A DNA stretch of 64,000 nucleotides from Streptomyces sp. NBC_00457 (GTDB lineage: Bacteria > Actinomycetota > Actinomycetes > Streptomycetales > Streptomycetaceae): positions 9,920,001-9,984,000 of the forward strand of contig NZ_CP107905.1 of the NCBI RefSeq assembly GCF_036014015.1, written 5' to 3'. Positions 1 through 8,954 of the stretch are shown piece by piece (positions within the stretch are counted from its first letter, which is position 1; every line of letters begins with the position of its first letter). The position numbers and the translations under genes were made by a program. The notes under the pieces were generated by a model that did not search any database, was not told where the DNA came from, and saw only the letters and a program-made list of their open reading frames with translations.

Positions 1-597
<597 letters not shown>

Positions 598-724
598 CTC
601 ACCTGCCGATCGGGCCGCCCGCACGCCCGTACGCGCCGACTGGCGCCCCAGGGGTTTTACGTATAACCTCTCGCGTCAACCACCCCTCGGCACCCCGCCC
701 CGGCCCGCTCCCCGAAAGGCCCCG

Positions 725-1117
725 ATGAGACGCATCGCCCTGGTCACCCTCGTCGTCGACGACTACGACGAGGCGATCCGCTTCTACACCGAGGCCCTCG
801 GATTCCGGCTCGTCGAGGACACACCGCGCCCCGACGGCTCGCGCTGGGTCGTGGTCGAACCCGGTGCCGGCACGCAGGGGACCGGGCTGCTGCTCGCGCG
901 CGCCCAGGGTGACGCCCAGCGCGGGCGGGTCGGTGACCAGACCGGTGGACGCGTCGGGTTCTTCCTGTACACCGACGACTTCGCCCGCGACCACGCCCGG
1001 ATGCTCGCGGCGGGCGTGACCTTCCTGGAGGAGCCGCGGCATGAGCCGTACGGCTCGGTCGCCGTCTTCCAGGACCTGTACGGCAACCGCTGGGACCTGC
1101 TCCAGCCCGCGGCCTGA
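725..1117 (+). CDS. VOC (glyoxalase/bleomycin resistance/dioxygenase) family protein
   Basis: A 130-residue single VOC domain. It has the typical opening strand and helix ([24 protein letters not shown]) and the closing pattern [17 protein letters not shown]. The Glu and His ligand positions of metal-binding VOC enzymes cannot be assigned by eye, so it could be an enzyme or a binding or resistance protein. The start ATG follows a GAAAGG-type ribosome binding site. A TATAAC hexamer at 662-667 could be a -10 element, although no good -35 element is seen. The gene lies 34 bp upstream of the adenosine deaminase gene on the same strand, so the two may be cotranscribed. Confidence 0.8.
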   Translation: MRRIALVTLVVDDYDEAIRFYTEALGFRLVEDTPRPDGSRWVVVEPGAGTQGTGLLLARAQGDAQRGRVGDQTGGRVGFFLYTDDFARDHARMLAAGVTFLEEPRHEPYGSVAVFQDLYGNRWDLLQPAA

Positions 1118-1151
1118 CCCCGCTCAACCGAACGTCGAGGAACCACCGCAC

Positions 1152-2216
1152 ATGTCATCTACGCGCATAGACGCCGCCGCTCTCCGCCGCCTCCCCAAGG
1201 CCGTCCTGCACGACCACCTCGACGGCGGACTGCGCCCCGCCACACTGGTGGAGCTGGCGGACGAGGTCGGCCACACCCTGCCCACCACCGACCCCGACGC
1301 CCTCGCCGCCTGGTACTTCGAGGCCGCGAACTCCGGCGACCTGGTCCGCTACATCGCCACCTTCGAGCACACCCTCGCCGTGATGCAGACCCGCGAGGGA
1401 CTGCTGCGCACCGCCGAGGAGTACGTCCTCGACCTCGCCGAGGACGGCGTGGTCTACGCCGAGACGCGGTACGCGCCCGAGCTGATGCTCAAGGGCGGGC
1501 TGACCCTGCCGGAGGTCGTCGAGACCGTGCAGCAGGGGCTGGCGGCCGGCATGGCGAAGGCGGCGGCCGCGGGCACGCCGGTCCGGATGGGCACGCTGCT
1601 GTGCGGGATGCGGATGTTCGACCGCGTCCGCGAGGCCGCCGACCTGGCCGTCGCCTTCCGGGACGCCGGAGTCGTCGGCTTCGACATCGCCGGCGCCGAG
1701 GACGGCTTCCCGCCCGCCGACCACCTCGCCGCCTTCGAGCATCTGCGTCGCGAGAGCGTCCCGTTCACGATCCACGCCGGCGAGGCGCACGGGCTGCCCA
1801 GCATCCACCAGGCCCTCCAGGTGTGCGGCGCCCAGCGCATCGGCCACGGCGTGCGGATCACCGAGGACATCGTGGACGGCAAGCTCGGCCGTCTCGCGGG
1901 CTGGGTACGGGACCGCCGTATCGCGCTGGAGATGTGCCCGACCTCCAACCTGCAGACCGGCGCCGCCACCTCGATCGCCGGCCACCCGATCACCGCCCTG
2001 AAGGATCTGGGCTTCCGGGTCACCCTCAACACCGACAACCGTCTGGTCTCCGGCACGACGATGACCCGGGAGATGTCCCTGCTGGTCGAAGAGGCGGGCT
2101 GGGGTGTCGAGGACCTGCGCACGGTCACGGTGAACGCCGTGAAGAGCGCGTTCATCCCGTTCGACGAGCGCAAGGCCCTCATCGAGGACGTCGTCCTGCC
2201 GGGCTACCTGCTCTGA
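1152..2216 (+). CDS. add: Adenosine deaminase
   Basis: A 354-residue amidohydrolase that deaminates adenosine (and deoxyadenosine) to inosine in purine salvage. Metal and active-site motifs are all present: HDHLDGG (His20, His22), [10 protein letters not shown] (His208, Glu211), RIGHGV (His232) and the LNTDN segment carrying the metal-binding Asp. Length matches bacterial adenosine deaminases. ATG at 1152 is chosen because GAGGAA lies just upstream and the conserved N-terminus starts here; the open frame extends further 5' without conserved sequence. The 3' end overlaps the convergent DinB-like gene by 13 bp. The zinc dependence is known for the family. Confidence 0.93.
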   Translation: MSSTRIDAAALRRLPKAVLHDHLDGGLRPATLVELADEVGHTLPTTDPDALAAWYFEAANSGDLVRYIATFEHTLAVMQTREGLLRTAEEYVLDLAEDGVVYAETRYAPELMLKGGLTLPEVVETVQQGLAAGMAKAAAAGTPVRMGTLLCGMRMFDRVREAADLAVAFRDAGVVGFDIAGAEDGFPPADHLAAFEHLRRESVPFTIHAGEAHGLPSIHQALQVCGAQRIGHGVRITEDIVDGKLGRLAGWVRDRRIALEMCPTSNLQTGAATSIAGHPITALKDLGFRVTLNTDNRLVSGTTMTREMSLLVEEAGWGVEDLRTVTVNAVKSAFIPFDERKALIEDVVLPGYLL

Positions 2217-2713
2217 AGCAGTCCCCGGACGTAGGCGGCCTGTCCGACGTGCTCCAGATCGTCGGACAGGACGCTGACCAGCCGGACGCCCAGACTGACC
2301 GGCGGATCCCAGCGCTCGTCCACGATGCGCTCCAGATCCTTGGCGGCCAGCCCACGCAGGGCCCCGAGCGTCTGCTCGTGCACGGCGTCGTAGTAGCCGG
2401 TCAGCAGCTCACCGGAGTCGACCCGCACCTTGGCGACCTTGGCCGACGAGTGCCCGTACCCGGTGTCGTGGCGCGGCAGGTCGAGACCGAAGGTCTTGTG
2501 CCAGTCCCGGGTGAGCCACACCTGGTCGAGCGCGAAGGCGTCGGCGATGTGGTCGTCCTGGACGCGGGTGAGATGCCAGACCAGCCAGGTGATGGAGTTG
2601 GCGTCGGTGGACGGCCGGGCGTTGAGGTCGTCGGGGCCGAGGCCCTCGACGGCGGCGTGGACTTCTTCCTGGATGCGGTCGTACGCGTCGATGAGGATGT
2701 CCTTGGCATGCAT
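2204..2713 (-). CDS. DinB-like / DUF664 four-helix-bundle protein
   Basis: A 169-residue protein of the DinB/mycothiol-dependent maleylpyruvate isomerase-like superfamily. Supporting features are the helix [18 protein letters not shown] near residues 50-65, with spaced His residues, and a second His near [12 protein letters not shown] at the C-terminus. In this family three histidines bind a divalent metal, and actinobacterial members often use mycothiol or act in thiol-dependent detoxification. The substrate here is unknown. ATG at 2713 (MHAKDIL) is preferred to one six codons upstream because homologues of this type start there. It is convergent with, and overlaps, the adenosine deaminase gene. 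Confidence 0.75.
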   Translation of the reverse strand: MHAKDILIDAYDRIQEEVHAAVEGLGPDDLNARPSTDANSITWLVWHLTRVQDDHIADAFALDQVWLTRDWHKTFGLDLPRHDTGYGHSSAKVAKVRVDSGELLTGYYDAVHEQTLGALRGLAAKDLERIVDERWDPPVSLGVRLVSVLSDDLEHVGQAAYVRGLLQSR

Positions 2714-2740
2714 GGCTCCACCATCGCGCATCGCCGTCCG

Positions 2741-3628
2741 TCACGCGCCCTCTGTTTCCAGCAGAGCCATCAGGGCCCGCGCCGCCGGGCTCGTGGCCTG
2801 CGCGGGCGGCAGCAGGGCGACCGTCTCGTACACGATCTCGTCGGTGTCCTTCACCGACAGGGCCGTCAGCGATTCGCGCTTGTGCCGGAAATGCCGCGGT
2901 ACGACGGCGATGCCGAGGTTCTCGTCGACCATGTCCAGCAGGCTGTGCACGTCGTTCACCTCCAGGGCGACCGTCCGCCGTACGCCCGCGTCGGCGAACG
3001 CGGCGTCGGTGGTGCGGCGCGGCCCCCAGTCCGGGTGGAAGTCGACGAAGACCTCGCCGCCCAGCTCCTCCAGGGTCACGGCCGTACCGGTCGCCGCCAG
3101 CCGGTGGCCGGGATGGCACAGCACCGTCATCGGCTCGCTGGTGAGGGGCACGGCCCGCAGCTGATCGGTGTCCTCGCCCGCCGTCCGGACGGTGAACGCC
3201 AGATCGAGCCGTCCGGCCGCGACCTCCTCCGCCAGCGCGCCCGAGCCCGCCTGCCGCAGGCAGATCTCCACGTCCGGGTGGCGGCCCCGGAACGCGGCGA
3301 GCAGCCCGGCCACATGCACCCCCGCGATGCACTGCTCCGACCCGAGCGCCAGCATGCCGCGCAGCACCCCCTGCACCGCGGCCACCGCCTCATGGGCCGC
3401 CCGCACCTGGGCGAGGATCCGCTCCGCCTCGACCAGCAGCGCCCGCCCGGCCGGGGTGAGCGTCACCCGGCGCGTCGTCCGCACGAACAGCGGGGTCTGC
3501 AACTCCCGCTCCAGCGCCCGGATGGAGGCGGACAGGCCGGACTGGGACACCAGCAGCCGCTCGGCGGCACGGGTGAAGTGCTGGTCCTCGGCGACCGCGA
3601 CAAAGTGCTGAAGATGGCGCAGTTCCAT
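2741..3628 (-). CDS. LysR-family transcriptional regulator
   Basis: A 295-residue LysR-type regulator. The N-terminal winged helix-turn-helix covers residues 1-60 (MELRHLQHFVAVAEDQHFTRAAERLLVSQSG...). The rest is the two-lobed inducer-binding domain. The start at 3628 is fixed by the canonical MELRHLQHF opening; the frame continues upstream but without conserved sequence. It is transcribed divergently from the aldo-keto reductase gene at 3753. The 124 bp between them hold an ATC-dyad that fits a LysR box (3642-3662), so control of the reductase and of itself is likely. The inducer is unknown. Confidence 0.9.
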   Translation of the reverse strand: MELRHLQHFVAVAEDQHFTRAAERLLVSQSGLSASIRALERELQTPLFVRTTRRVTLTPAGRALLVEAERILAQVRAAHEAVAAVQGVLRGMLALGSEQCIAGVHVAGLLAAFRGRHPDVEICLRQAGSGALAEEVAAGRLDLAFTVRTAGEDTDQLRAVPLTSEPMTVLCHPGHRLAATGTAVTLEELGGEVFVDFHPDWGPRRTTDAAFADAGVRRTVALEVNDVHSLLDMVDENLGIAVVPRHFRHKRESLTALSVKDTDEIVYETVALLPPAQATSPAARALMALLETEGA

Positions 3629-3641
3629 GACTGAGAAGCCT

Positions 3642-3662
3642 ATCCGCTGAATTCCATCGGAT
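3642..3662. promoter_or_regulatory. Candidate LysR operator (ATCCG-N11-CGGAT)
   Basis: A perfect 5-bp inverted repeat separated by 11 bases in the short divergent region between the LysR gene (start 3628) and the aldo-keto reductase gene (start 3753). It fits the T-N11-A and ATC-N9-GAT patterns known for LysR-type regulators. It lies 14 bp upstream of the regulator start, so autoregulation is plausible. The assignment is an inference from position and symmetry. Confidence 0.45.
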
Positions 3663-3752
3663 TCTTCTGTTGGACCAATGCCCCCAGGTCGCGAAAGAGT
3701 GGAAGTGGACAAAGGTAGTCAGGAAACCCGCGCCAACCCCTCTGGAGTCGCG

Positions 3753-4757
3753 TTGTACACCGCACACACCGACCGTTACGCGGACATGCCCTACCGGCGC
3801 ACCGGACGCAGCGGCCTGAGGCTGCCCGCCCTGTCGCTCGGCCTGTGGCACAACTTCGGTCCGGACCGCCCGGTCGAGACACAGCGCGCGATCCTGCGCC
3901 GCGCCTTCGACCTCGGCGTCACCCACTTCGACCTGGCGAACAACTACGGCCCGCCGCCCGGCGCCGCCGAGAGCGCCTTCGGCGAGGCCCTGAAGGCGGA
4001 CTTCGCGGCCTACCGCGACGAGCTGGTCATCTCGACCAAGGCCGGCTACCTGATGTGGCCCGGTCCGTACGGCGAGTGGGGCTCCCGCAAGTACCTGCTC
4101 TCCTCGCTCGACCAGTCCCTCGCCCGTATGGGCCTGGACTACGTCGACATCTTCTACTCGCACCGCCCCGACCCGGAGACTCCCCTGGAGGAGACGATGG
4201 GCGCCCTGCACTCGGCGGTGCAGCAGGGCAAGGCGCTGTACGTGGGCGTCTCCAACTACTCGGCGGAGCAGACCCGTGAGGCCGCCCGCATCCTCGGTGA
4301 GCTGGGCACCCCACTGCTGATCCACCAGCCGCGCTACTCGATGACCGACCGCCGCCCCGAGGACGGGGGTCTGCTGGACGCCCTCGACGAGTTGCAGGTC
4401 GGCTCCATCGCCTACTCCCCGCTGGACCAGGGCGTGCTCACCGCGCGCTACCTCGACGGAATCCCGGAGGACTCTCGGGCCGCCGGTGACAGTCCGTTCC
4501 TGAAGTCCGAGGCGCTGACCGGGGATCTGGTCGCCCGGCTGCGCGACCTCGACGACATCGCCAAGTCCCGCGGCCAGACCCTGGCCCAGATGGCCCTGGC
4601 CTGGGTCCTGCGCGGCGGTCGGGTGACGTCCGCACTCGTCGGCGCGAGCAGCCCGCAGCAGATCGAGGACAGCGTCGGCGCCATCCGCAACCTCGACTTC
4701 GACGCGGATGAACTGGCCCGGATCGACGCGCTGAGCGCTCCGCGAGCCGTGCACTGA
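3753..4757 (+). CDS. Aldo-keto reductase, YghZ / L-glyceraldehyde 3-phosphate reductase type
   Basis: A 334-residue NADPH-dependent TIM-barrel oxidoreductase. The catalytic tetrad is visible: Asp and Tyr in FDLANNYGPPPGAAE, Lys in ISTKAGY and His in IFYSHRPDPETP. The MWPGPYG insertion and the PPPGAAE motif place it with the AKR14/Kv-beta-like YghZ group, which detoxifies L-glyceraldehyde 3-phosphate and other aldehydes. A TTG start at 3753 is preferred because TGGAG lies about 6 bases upstream. An ATG at 3678 would add a non-conserved tail. It is divergent from a LysR regulator and is followed by a long-form dispersed repeat that ends transcription from both sides. Confidence 0.88.
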   Translation: MYTAHTDRYADMPYRRTGRSGLRLPALSLGLWHNFGPDRPVETQRAILRRAFDLGVTHFDLANNYGPPPGAAESAFGEALKADFAAYRDELVISTKAGYLMWPGPYGEWGSRKYLLSSLDQSLARMGLDYVDIFYSHRPDPETPLEETMGALHSAVQQGKALYVGVSNYSAEQTREAARILGELGTPLLIHQPRYSMTDRRPEDGGLLDALDELQVGSIAYSPLDQGVLTARYLDGIPEDSRAAGDSPFLKSEALTGDLVARLRDLDDIAKSRGQTLAQMALAWVLRGGRVTSALVGASSPQQIEDSVGAIRNLDFDADELARIDALSAPRAVH

Positions 4758-4781
4758 GGTCGCCGGTCGTCTGCTGGTCCG

Positions 4782-4853
4782 TCGTGGCTGGTCGCGCCCA
4801 CGCGGCGGAGCCGCACATCGATACAGCCCCGCGCCCCTTCGGGGCGCTGCCGA
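4782..4853. repeat. Dispersed intergenic repeat, long form (copy 1), with hairpin 4831-4847
   Basis: Begins TCGTGGCTGGTCGCGC and ends in a 7-bp hairpin (GCGCCCC-TTC-GGGGCGC at 4831-4847). It also contains a smaller GCGGC-GGA-GCCGC hairpin near 4802-4814. It is nearly identical, in inverse orientation, to 9916-9988, and shares both ends with the short form at 35110-35168. It lies between two convergent genes, where the hairpin can act as a bidirectional terminator. Repeats starting GTGGCTGGTCGCGC are common in Streptomyces intergenic regions to my knowledge. Confidence 0.8.
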
Positions 4854-4887
4854 ACCGCCGCCGCATTCACCAGGACCACCGCGAGCC

Positions 4888-5271
4888 TCACGCCCCGGTG
4901 GGCACCCGGTCCAGAAAGCCCAGCACGGACCGGATGCGGCCGTCCGCGGCCAGCGTGATCACATCGGAGCCGGCGACGGGCGCCGCCCCGTCGGTCTCGT
5001 TCACCAGCTCCCAGGAGAAGCGCGCCGTGTCGTGGTGCCCGTCGACGGCGCCCAGCGGTCGGAAGGCGAAACCGGGGAACTGCTCGTGGGCCGCGGCGAT
5101 CACGGCCGCGATCTGCTCGTGGCCGCTGACGTCGGCGAGCGGGTCGGTGTAGCCGCCGTCCGTTGTCCAGGCGGCGGCTACCGCTTTGGCCAGTTCCTCC
5201 GGCTCGACGGCGTTCCAGGCCTCGAAGTAGCGGGCGACGGCGCTCTCGTAACGGTCGGTGTTCGCGGGCAT
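4888..5271 (-). CDS. NTF2-like / SnoaL-like protein
   Basis: A 127-residue single-domain protein with the cone-shaped NTF2 fold pattern. An N-terminal helix (YESAVARYFEAWNAVEPEELAKAV) is followed by TDGGYTDPLADVSGHEQIAAVI and a C-terminal sheet ending SDVITLAADGRIRSVLGFLD. Members are either small isomerases or hydrolases or simple ligand-binding proteins, and the active residues cannot be assigned here. It is convergent with the aldo-keto reductase. Upstream is a 342-bp region with a 17-bp palindrome at 5374-5390 that may be its operator. Function unknown. Confidence 0.75.
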   Translation of the reverse strand: MPANTDRYESAVARYFEAWNAVEPEELAKAVAAAWTTDGGYTDPLADVSGHEQIAAVIAAAHEQFPGFAFRPLGAVDGHHDTARFSWELVNETDGAAPVAGSDVITLAADGRIRSVLGFLDRVPTGA

Positions 5272-5373
5272 GCGGAATCAGCCTCCATCGAGGTCGTACG
5301 TGCTGGTCGGAGCCCGGATCACGGTCGCGGTGACCGGGTACCGCAACCATGCCCGGCTCGGAGGAGACCGTCG

Positions 5374-5390
5374 ATTACCCCGCGGGTAAT
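5374..5390. promoter_or_regulatory. 17-bp palindrome, candidate operator (ATTACCC-CGC-GGGTAAT)
   Basis: A perfect 7-bp inverted repeat around 3 bases, AT-tipped in a very GC-rich background. It lies in the 342-bp region (5272-5613) between the leftward NTF2-like gene (start 5271) and the rightward TTA-containing gene (start 5614). Its size suits a dimeric TetR- or MarR-type repressor. No such regulator is adjacent, so the protein that would bind it is unknown. Confidence 0.4.
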
Positions 5391-5458
5391 GGCCGCGCCC
5401 GCCGCCTTTCGGCCAACGGCCGCCCTGAATATGCCAGGAGAGTGGCCGGAAATTCATG

Positions 5459-5486
5459 GTGACAGTGATTCAGTCGTGAACATACT
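5459..5486 (+). promoter_or_regulatory. Possible promoter for the 5614 gene
   Basis: GTGACA (5459-5464) and CATACT (5481-5486) are separated by 16 bases and resemble -35 and -10 boxes of the main sigma factor. They lie about 130 bp upstream of the GTG at 5614. The match is imperfect and the call is tentative. Nothing else notable was seen in the rest of 5272-5613. Confidence 0.3.
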
Positions 5487-5613
5487 CGACTCCAGGGGCC
5501 TTCACAGTCGGCGCAACATCCGTCACGCACCGCGCACGAGCCACGCACAGCACCAGAGCCGCAGGAAAGCGAGGAACGGCCGGCCGGCGAGCGGAACGAA
5601 CGGGGAGTGGATC

Positions 5614-6024
5614 GTGCACGACGAATTCCTGTGCCATGTCACGGGGTACGGCACCTGCGCCGGCCGGCGCATAGGTGTGCCCTTAGGGACATACCGGGCT
5701 CCCACGCTCGCCCTCGCCCTGTGGTGGCTGCGTGACCGTGCCTTGTGGATCGCCGACCGGCTGGATCCGCAGCCCGAGGCGGAGCATCTGCCGCCCGGCG
5801 CGCTCGTCCCGGTCGCCGACACGGTGGCCGACGTGCCCGCCGTGCTCCGCGGCTGGTGCCGTGACGTGGACCAGCAGGAACTGATCGCCGAGGCGTTGGC
5901 CGAGGGGCGATTAATCAGGGTGGCCGTCAGCGATGACACCACCGAGTACGAGCTGCTGGCGGAGTCCGTGGACGCCCTGCGTATGCAGCGGACCGCCGCG
6001 GCCCTGTTCGCGCCGGTCGCCTGA
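5614..6024 (+). CDS. Hypothetical protein with two TTA (bldA) codons
   Basis: A 136-residue protein of unknown function. The GTG start is chosen because GGGGAG lies 6-7 bases upstream. It has a basic N-terminal part (CHVTGYGTCAGRRIGVPLGTYRAP), a Trp-rich helix (ALALWWLRDRALWIADRLDP) and an acidic C-terminal half. No signal peptide, membrane span or known motif was recognised. Codons 24 (5683-5685) and 100 (5911-5913) are both TTA, the codon read only by the developmental tRNA of bldA in Streptomyces, so full translation should depend on bldA. It ends 47 bp before the FHA-ABC exporter gene and may be linked to it. Confidence 0.7.
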   Translation: MHDEFLCHVTGYGTCAGRRIGVPLGTYRAPTLALALWWLRDRALWIADRLDPQPEAEHLPPGALVPVADTVADVPAVLRGWCRDVDQQELIAEALAEGRLIRVAVSDDTTEYELLAESVDALRMQRTAAALFAPVA

Positions 6025-6044
6025 AGCCTCCGCGTCGCGCGCAT

Positions 6045-6065
6045 ATCTGAACAGATCGATAGAAT
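6045..6065 (+). promoter_or_regulatory. Candidate leaderless promoter of the FHA-ABC gene
   Basis: TAGAAT at 6060-6065 matches a -10 box and would start transcription at or next to the A of the ATG at 6072. No ribosome binding site precedes that ATG, so a leaderless transcript is likely. A small dyad, ATCTG-AA-CAGAT (6045-6056), overlaps the spacer region. No clear -35 box is seen. Confidence 0.4.
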
Positions 6066-6071
6066 TCCGGC

Positions 6072-8411
6072 ATGGTGCAGCGGCCGGTCGCGCCGACGGC
6101 GCCCGAACTCGTCCTGGAGACCGACACCGGCTCCACGGTGATGAGTCCGGGCCGCGAGTACCACGTCGGGCGCGATCCACTGAGCGACATCGTCATCGAC
6201 GATGCCCGGGTCTCGTGGCACCACGCGGTGCTGCGGGCCGAGGACGGCCACTGGACCCTCGAGGACGAGCACAGCACCAACGGCACCTACGCCGACGGCC
6301 GCCGTATCGAGGCAGGAGACGTCGGCCCCGGCTGCGAGATCCGCTTCGGCAACGCCTCCGACGGCCCCCGTGCCCTCCTGGTCGGGCCCGCCGCACCGGC
6401 CCCGGAGCGCCCCTCCGCGGTCTCCATGCCGAACCGCACCGGCACCTTCCGCCGGCCCACCACCGTACGGCCGCTGCCCAGCCGCACCGTCCGCATCGGC
6501 CGCGCCGACGACAACGACCTGGTCATCGACGACCTGGTCGTCTCCCGCCGGCACGCCGAACTGCGTGCCCTCCCGGACGGCAGCTACGAGATCGCCGACC
6601 TCGGCAGCCACAACGGCACCTTCCTCAACGGCCTGCCCGTGACCCGCGCGCCGATGGGCCCCGGTGACATCGTCGGCATCGGCCACTCGGCGTTCTGCCT
6701 GGTCGGCGACCAGTTGCAGGAGTACGTCGACACCGGCGAGGTCTCCCTCGACGTACAGGACCTCGCGGTCGCCGTCGACCGCGGCCGCAAGACACTCCTC
6801 GACCATGTGTCGTTCCCGGTGGGGGAGAAGTGCCTGCTCGCGGTCGTCGGCCCGAGCGGCGCCGGTAAATCCACCCTGCTCAACGCCCTGACCGGCCAGC
6901 GCCCCGCCGACCACGGCACCGTCCTCTACGACGGCCGCGACCTCTACCGCGACTACGCCGAACTGCGCCAGCGCATCGGCCTCGTCCCGCAGGACGACAT
7001 CCTGCACGCCCAGCTGACCGTCCGCAGCGCCCTGTCCTACGCCGCCGAACTGCGCTTCCCGCAGGACACCGCCAAGGCCGAGCGCCGGGACCGGGTCGAC
7101 GAGGTGATCCGTGAACTGGGCCTGGAGCAGCGCGCCCGGCAACCCGTGCACAGTCTGTCCGGCGGACAGCGCAAGCGGGTCAGCGTGGCCATGGAACTGC
7201 TGACCAAGCCGTCGCTGCTCTTCCTCGACGAGCCGACCTCGGGTCTGGACCCCGGCATGGACCGCTCGGTGATGCACATGCTGCGCGGCCTCGCCGACGA
7301 CGGCCGGACCGTCATCGTGGTCACCCACAGCGTCCTGAGCCTCGACGTCTGTGACCGGCTCCTGGTGCTCGCGCCCGGAGGCAGGATCGCGTACTACGGA
7401 CCTCCCGACGAGGCCCTCGCCTTCTTCGGTTTCGAGCAGTGGCCGGAGGCCTTCGAGGCGTTCGAGCGAGACACCGACCGGGACTGGGCCGGTGACTTCC
7501 GTGCCTCGCCCCTCCACCGCCGGTACATCACCGACGCGACCGCGCAGCCCCTGCTGGACGGCTCCGCCCCGGTCGCCGTCGCCCCGCCGCCCCGGCCGCG
7601 CAGCCGCGGCGCCCAGCTGGGCACCCTGATCCGCCGGTACTCCGCGGCACTCGGCGCCGACCGCACCTTCCTCGCCATCATGATCGCGCTGCCGTTCGTG
7701 ATGGGCGCCATGGCCCGCGCACTGGCGGGCAGCAAGCTGACGCAGGAGACGGCGATGAACGCCCTGCTGATCCTGTGCGTCGGCGGCGTCCTCACCGGCG
7801 CGGCCAACGCGGTACGCGAACTGGTCAAGGAACGCGTCATCTACCAGCGCGAGCGAGCCGTGGGCCTGTCCAGATCGGCGTACCTGATGTCCAAGGTCGT
7901 CGTGCTTGGCACGATCACCGTCCTCCAGGCGATCGTGCTCACCCTCGTCGCGCTGCTCGGCGTCGACCTCAACGCGCCCGGCGGAAAAGGCGTGTTGATG
8001 CCGCCGCTCATCGAGATCACGGTGGCCGTCGCCCTGCTCGCCTTCACCGCCATGATGCTCGGCCTGCTCGTGTCGGCACTGGTGCGCAAGGAGGAGGTGA
8101 CGATGCCGCTGCTGGTGCTGCTCGCGATCGTGCAAGTCGTCTTCTGCGGCGCCCTGCTGAAACTCCACGGTGTGCCCGGCCTGGAGCAGCTGTCCTGGAT
8201 CGTGCCCTCCCGGTGGGCGCTCGGCGCCATGGCCGGCACCGTGGGCCTCGCCCGGATCGTGCCCGGCGAACTCACCGGCGACCCGCTGTTCAAGCACTCG
8301 GCCGGCGTGTGGCTGCTCAACGTGGGCATGCTGGTCGTGCTGTCGGCGGTCTTCGGCTACGCGGTGTCCCGGCTGCTGCGTCGGCACGAACCCGTCGTGA
8401 TGCGGAAGTAG
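6072..8411 (+). CDS. FHA-FHA-ABC transporter, fused ATPase and permease
   Basis: A 779-residue half-transporter. Two forkhead-associated domains lie at about residues 20-95 and 135-205. Each has the phosphothreonine-reading core (GRDPLSDIVIDDARVSWHHA; GRADDNDLVIDDLVVSRRHA, then SHNGTFLNG). An ABC ATPase follows at about 220-450, with Walker A GPSGAGKST, signature LSGGQRKRVS and Walker B LLFLDEPTSG. The C-terminus (about 520-779) is an ABCG/ABC-2-type membrane domain of about six helices. The architecture is that of mycobacterial Rv1747, an exporter whose FHA domains are bound by phosphorylation from PknF. The kinase gene at 8944 is a likely partner by analogy. The cargo is unknown. Confidence 0.92.
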   Translation: MVQRPVAPTAPELVLETDTGSTVMSPGREYHVGRDPLSDIVIDDARVSWHHAVLRAEDGHWTLEDEHSTNGTYADGRRIEAGDVGPGCEIRFGNASDGPRALLVGPAAPAPERPSAVSMPNRTGTFRRPTTVRPLPSRTVRIGRADDNDLVIDDLVVSRRHAELRALPDGSYEIADLGSHNGTFLNGLPVTRAPMGPGDIVGIGHSAFCLVGDQLQEYVDTGEVSLDVQDLAVAVDRGRKTLLDHVSFPVGEKCLLAVVGPSGAGKSTLLNALTGQRPADHGTVLYDGRDLYRDYAELRQRIGLVPQDDILHAQLTVRSALSYAAELRFPQDTAKAERRDRVDEVIRELGLEQRARQPVHSLSGGQRKRVSVAMELLTKPSLLFLDEPTSGLDPGMDRSVMHMLRGLADDGRTVIVVTHSVLSLDVCDRLLVLAPGGRIAYYGPPDEALAFFGFEQWPEAFEAFERDTDRDWAGDFRASPLHRRYITDATAQPLLDGSAPVAVAPPPRPRSRGAQLGTLIRRYSAALGADRTFLAIMIALPFVMGAMARALAGSKLTQETAMNALLILCVGGVLTGAANAVRELVKERVIYQRERAVGLSRSAYLMSKVVVLGTITVLQAIVLTLVALLGVDLNAPGGKGVLMPPLIEITVAVALLAFTAMMLGLLVSALVRKEEVTMPLLVLLAIVQVVFCGALLKLHGVPGLEQLSWIVPSRWALGAMAGTVGLARIVPGELTGDPLFKHSAGVWLLNVGMLVVLSAVFGYAVSRLLRRHEPVVMRK

Positions 8412-8417
8412 GCGGCC

Positions 8418-8954
8418 ATGACGGCGACCACCGGCTTCCGCCCCACCCACGTCGTCCCGCAGCACGGCATGCCCGCCTGGGAGACCCCCGACCCCGCCCG
8501 GCCCAGCGTGGCCCTCGACCCACTGCTCCCGGTGCAACTCGTCGAGCGACGCGGCGACTGGGGCCACGTCCTGTGCGCCAACGGCTGGTCGGCCTGGGTC
8601 GACGGCCGCTGCCTGGTCGCCGTACCCCAGGATCCACCCCTGCCCGGCGGACCGCTCACCCCCGGCGACGACCCACGCCCCCTTCTCGCCCACGCCGAAC
8701 AGACCCTCGCGCACTACCGCGCCGCGGTCGGGGAACTCGCCGCCGGCACCCTCGACGGAGAGGCCTTCCGCAGCCGTACGCAGGGGCTGCGCGTCGGGAT
8801 CGTCGTCGACGGGGAGCACGTGTGGCTGTACGACGTCGAGAATGCGCGGTGGGTCTACGCGGACGGGGTGCGGGCGAGCACGCTCGCGACGGACGACGCG
8901 CCCCGCGCCGCCGGCCACGCCCCGACGCAGGTGGTGACACCCGATGGCACGTGA
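8418..8954 (+). CDS. SH3-like domain protein between FHA-ABC exporter and kinase
   Basis: A 178-residue protein. Residues 35-80 (LDPLLPVQLVERRGDWGHVLCANGWSAWVDGRCLV) look like a bacterial SH3 barrel. The C-terminal half (about 95-160) has a helix and two strands ending IVVDGEHVWLYDVENARWVYADG. No signal peptide or membrane span is seen, so it should be cytosolic, unlike most cell-wall SH3b proteins. It starts 6 bp after the exporter gene and overlaps the kinase gene by 11 bp, so the three are cotranscribed and it probably serves the same complex. No precise function is recognised. Confidence 0.65.
   Translation: MTATTGFRPTHVVPQHGMPAWETPDPARPSVALDPLLPVQLVERRGDWGHVLCANGWSAWVDGRCLVAVPQDPPLPGGPLTPGDDPRPLLAHAEQTLAHYRAAVGELAAGTLDGEAFRSRTQGLRVGIVVDGEHVWLYDVENARWVYADGVRASTLATDDAPRAAGHAPTQVVTPDGT

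Noticed and set aside
1601..3634. A 677-residue plus-strand open frame
   Set aside because: It crosses adenosine deaminase, the DinB-like gene and the LysR gene in wrong frames and shows only Arg/Pro-rich or reversed composition.
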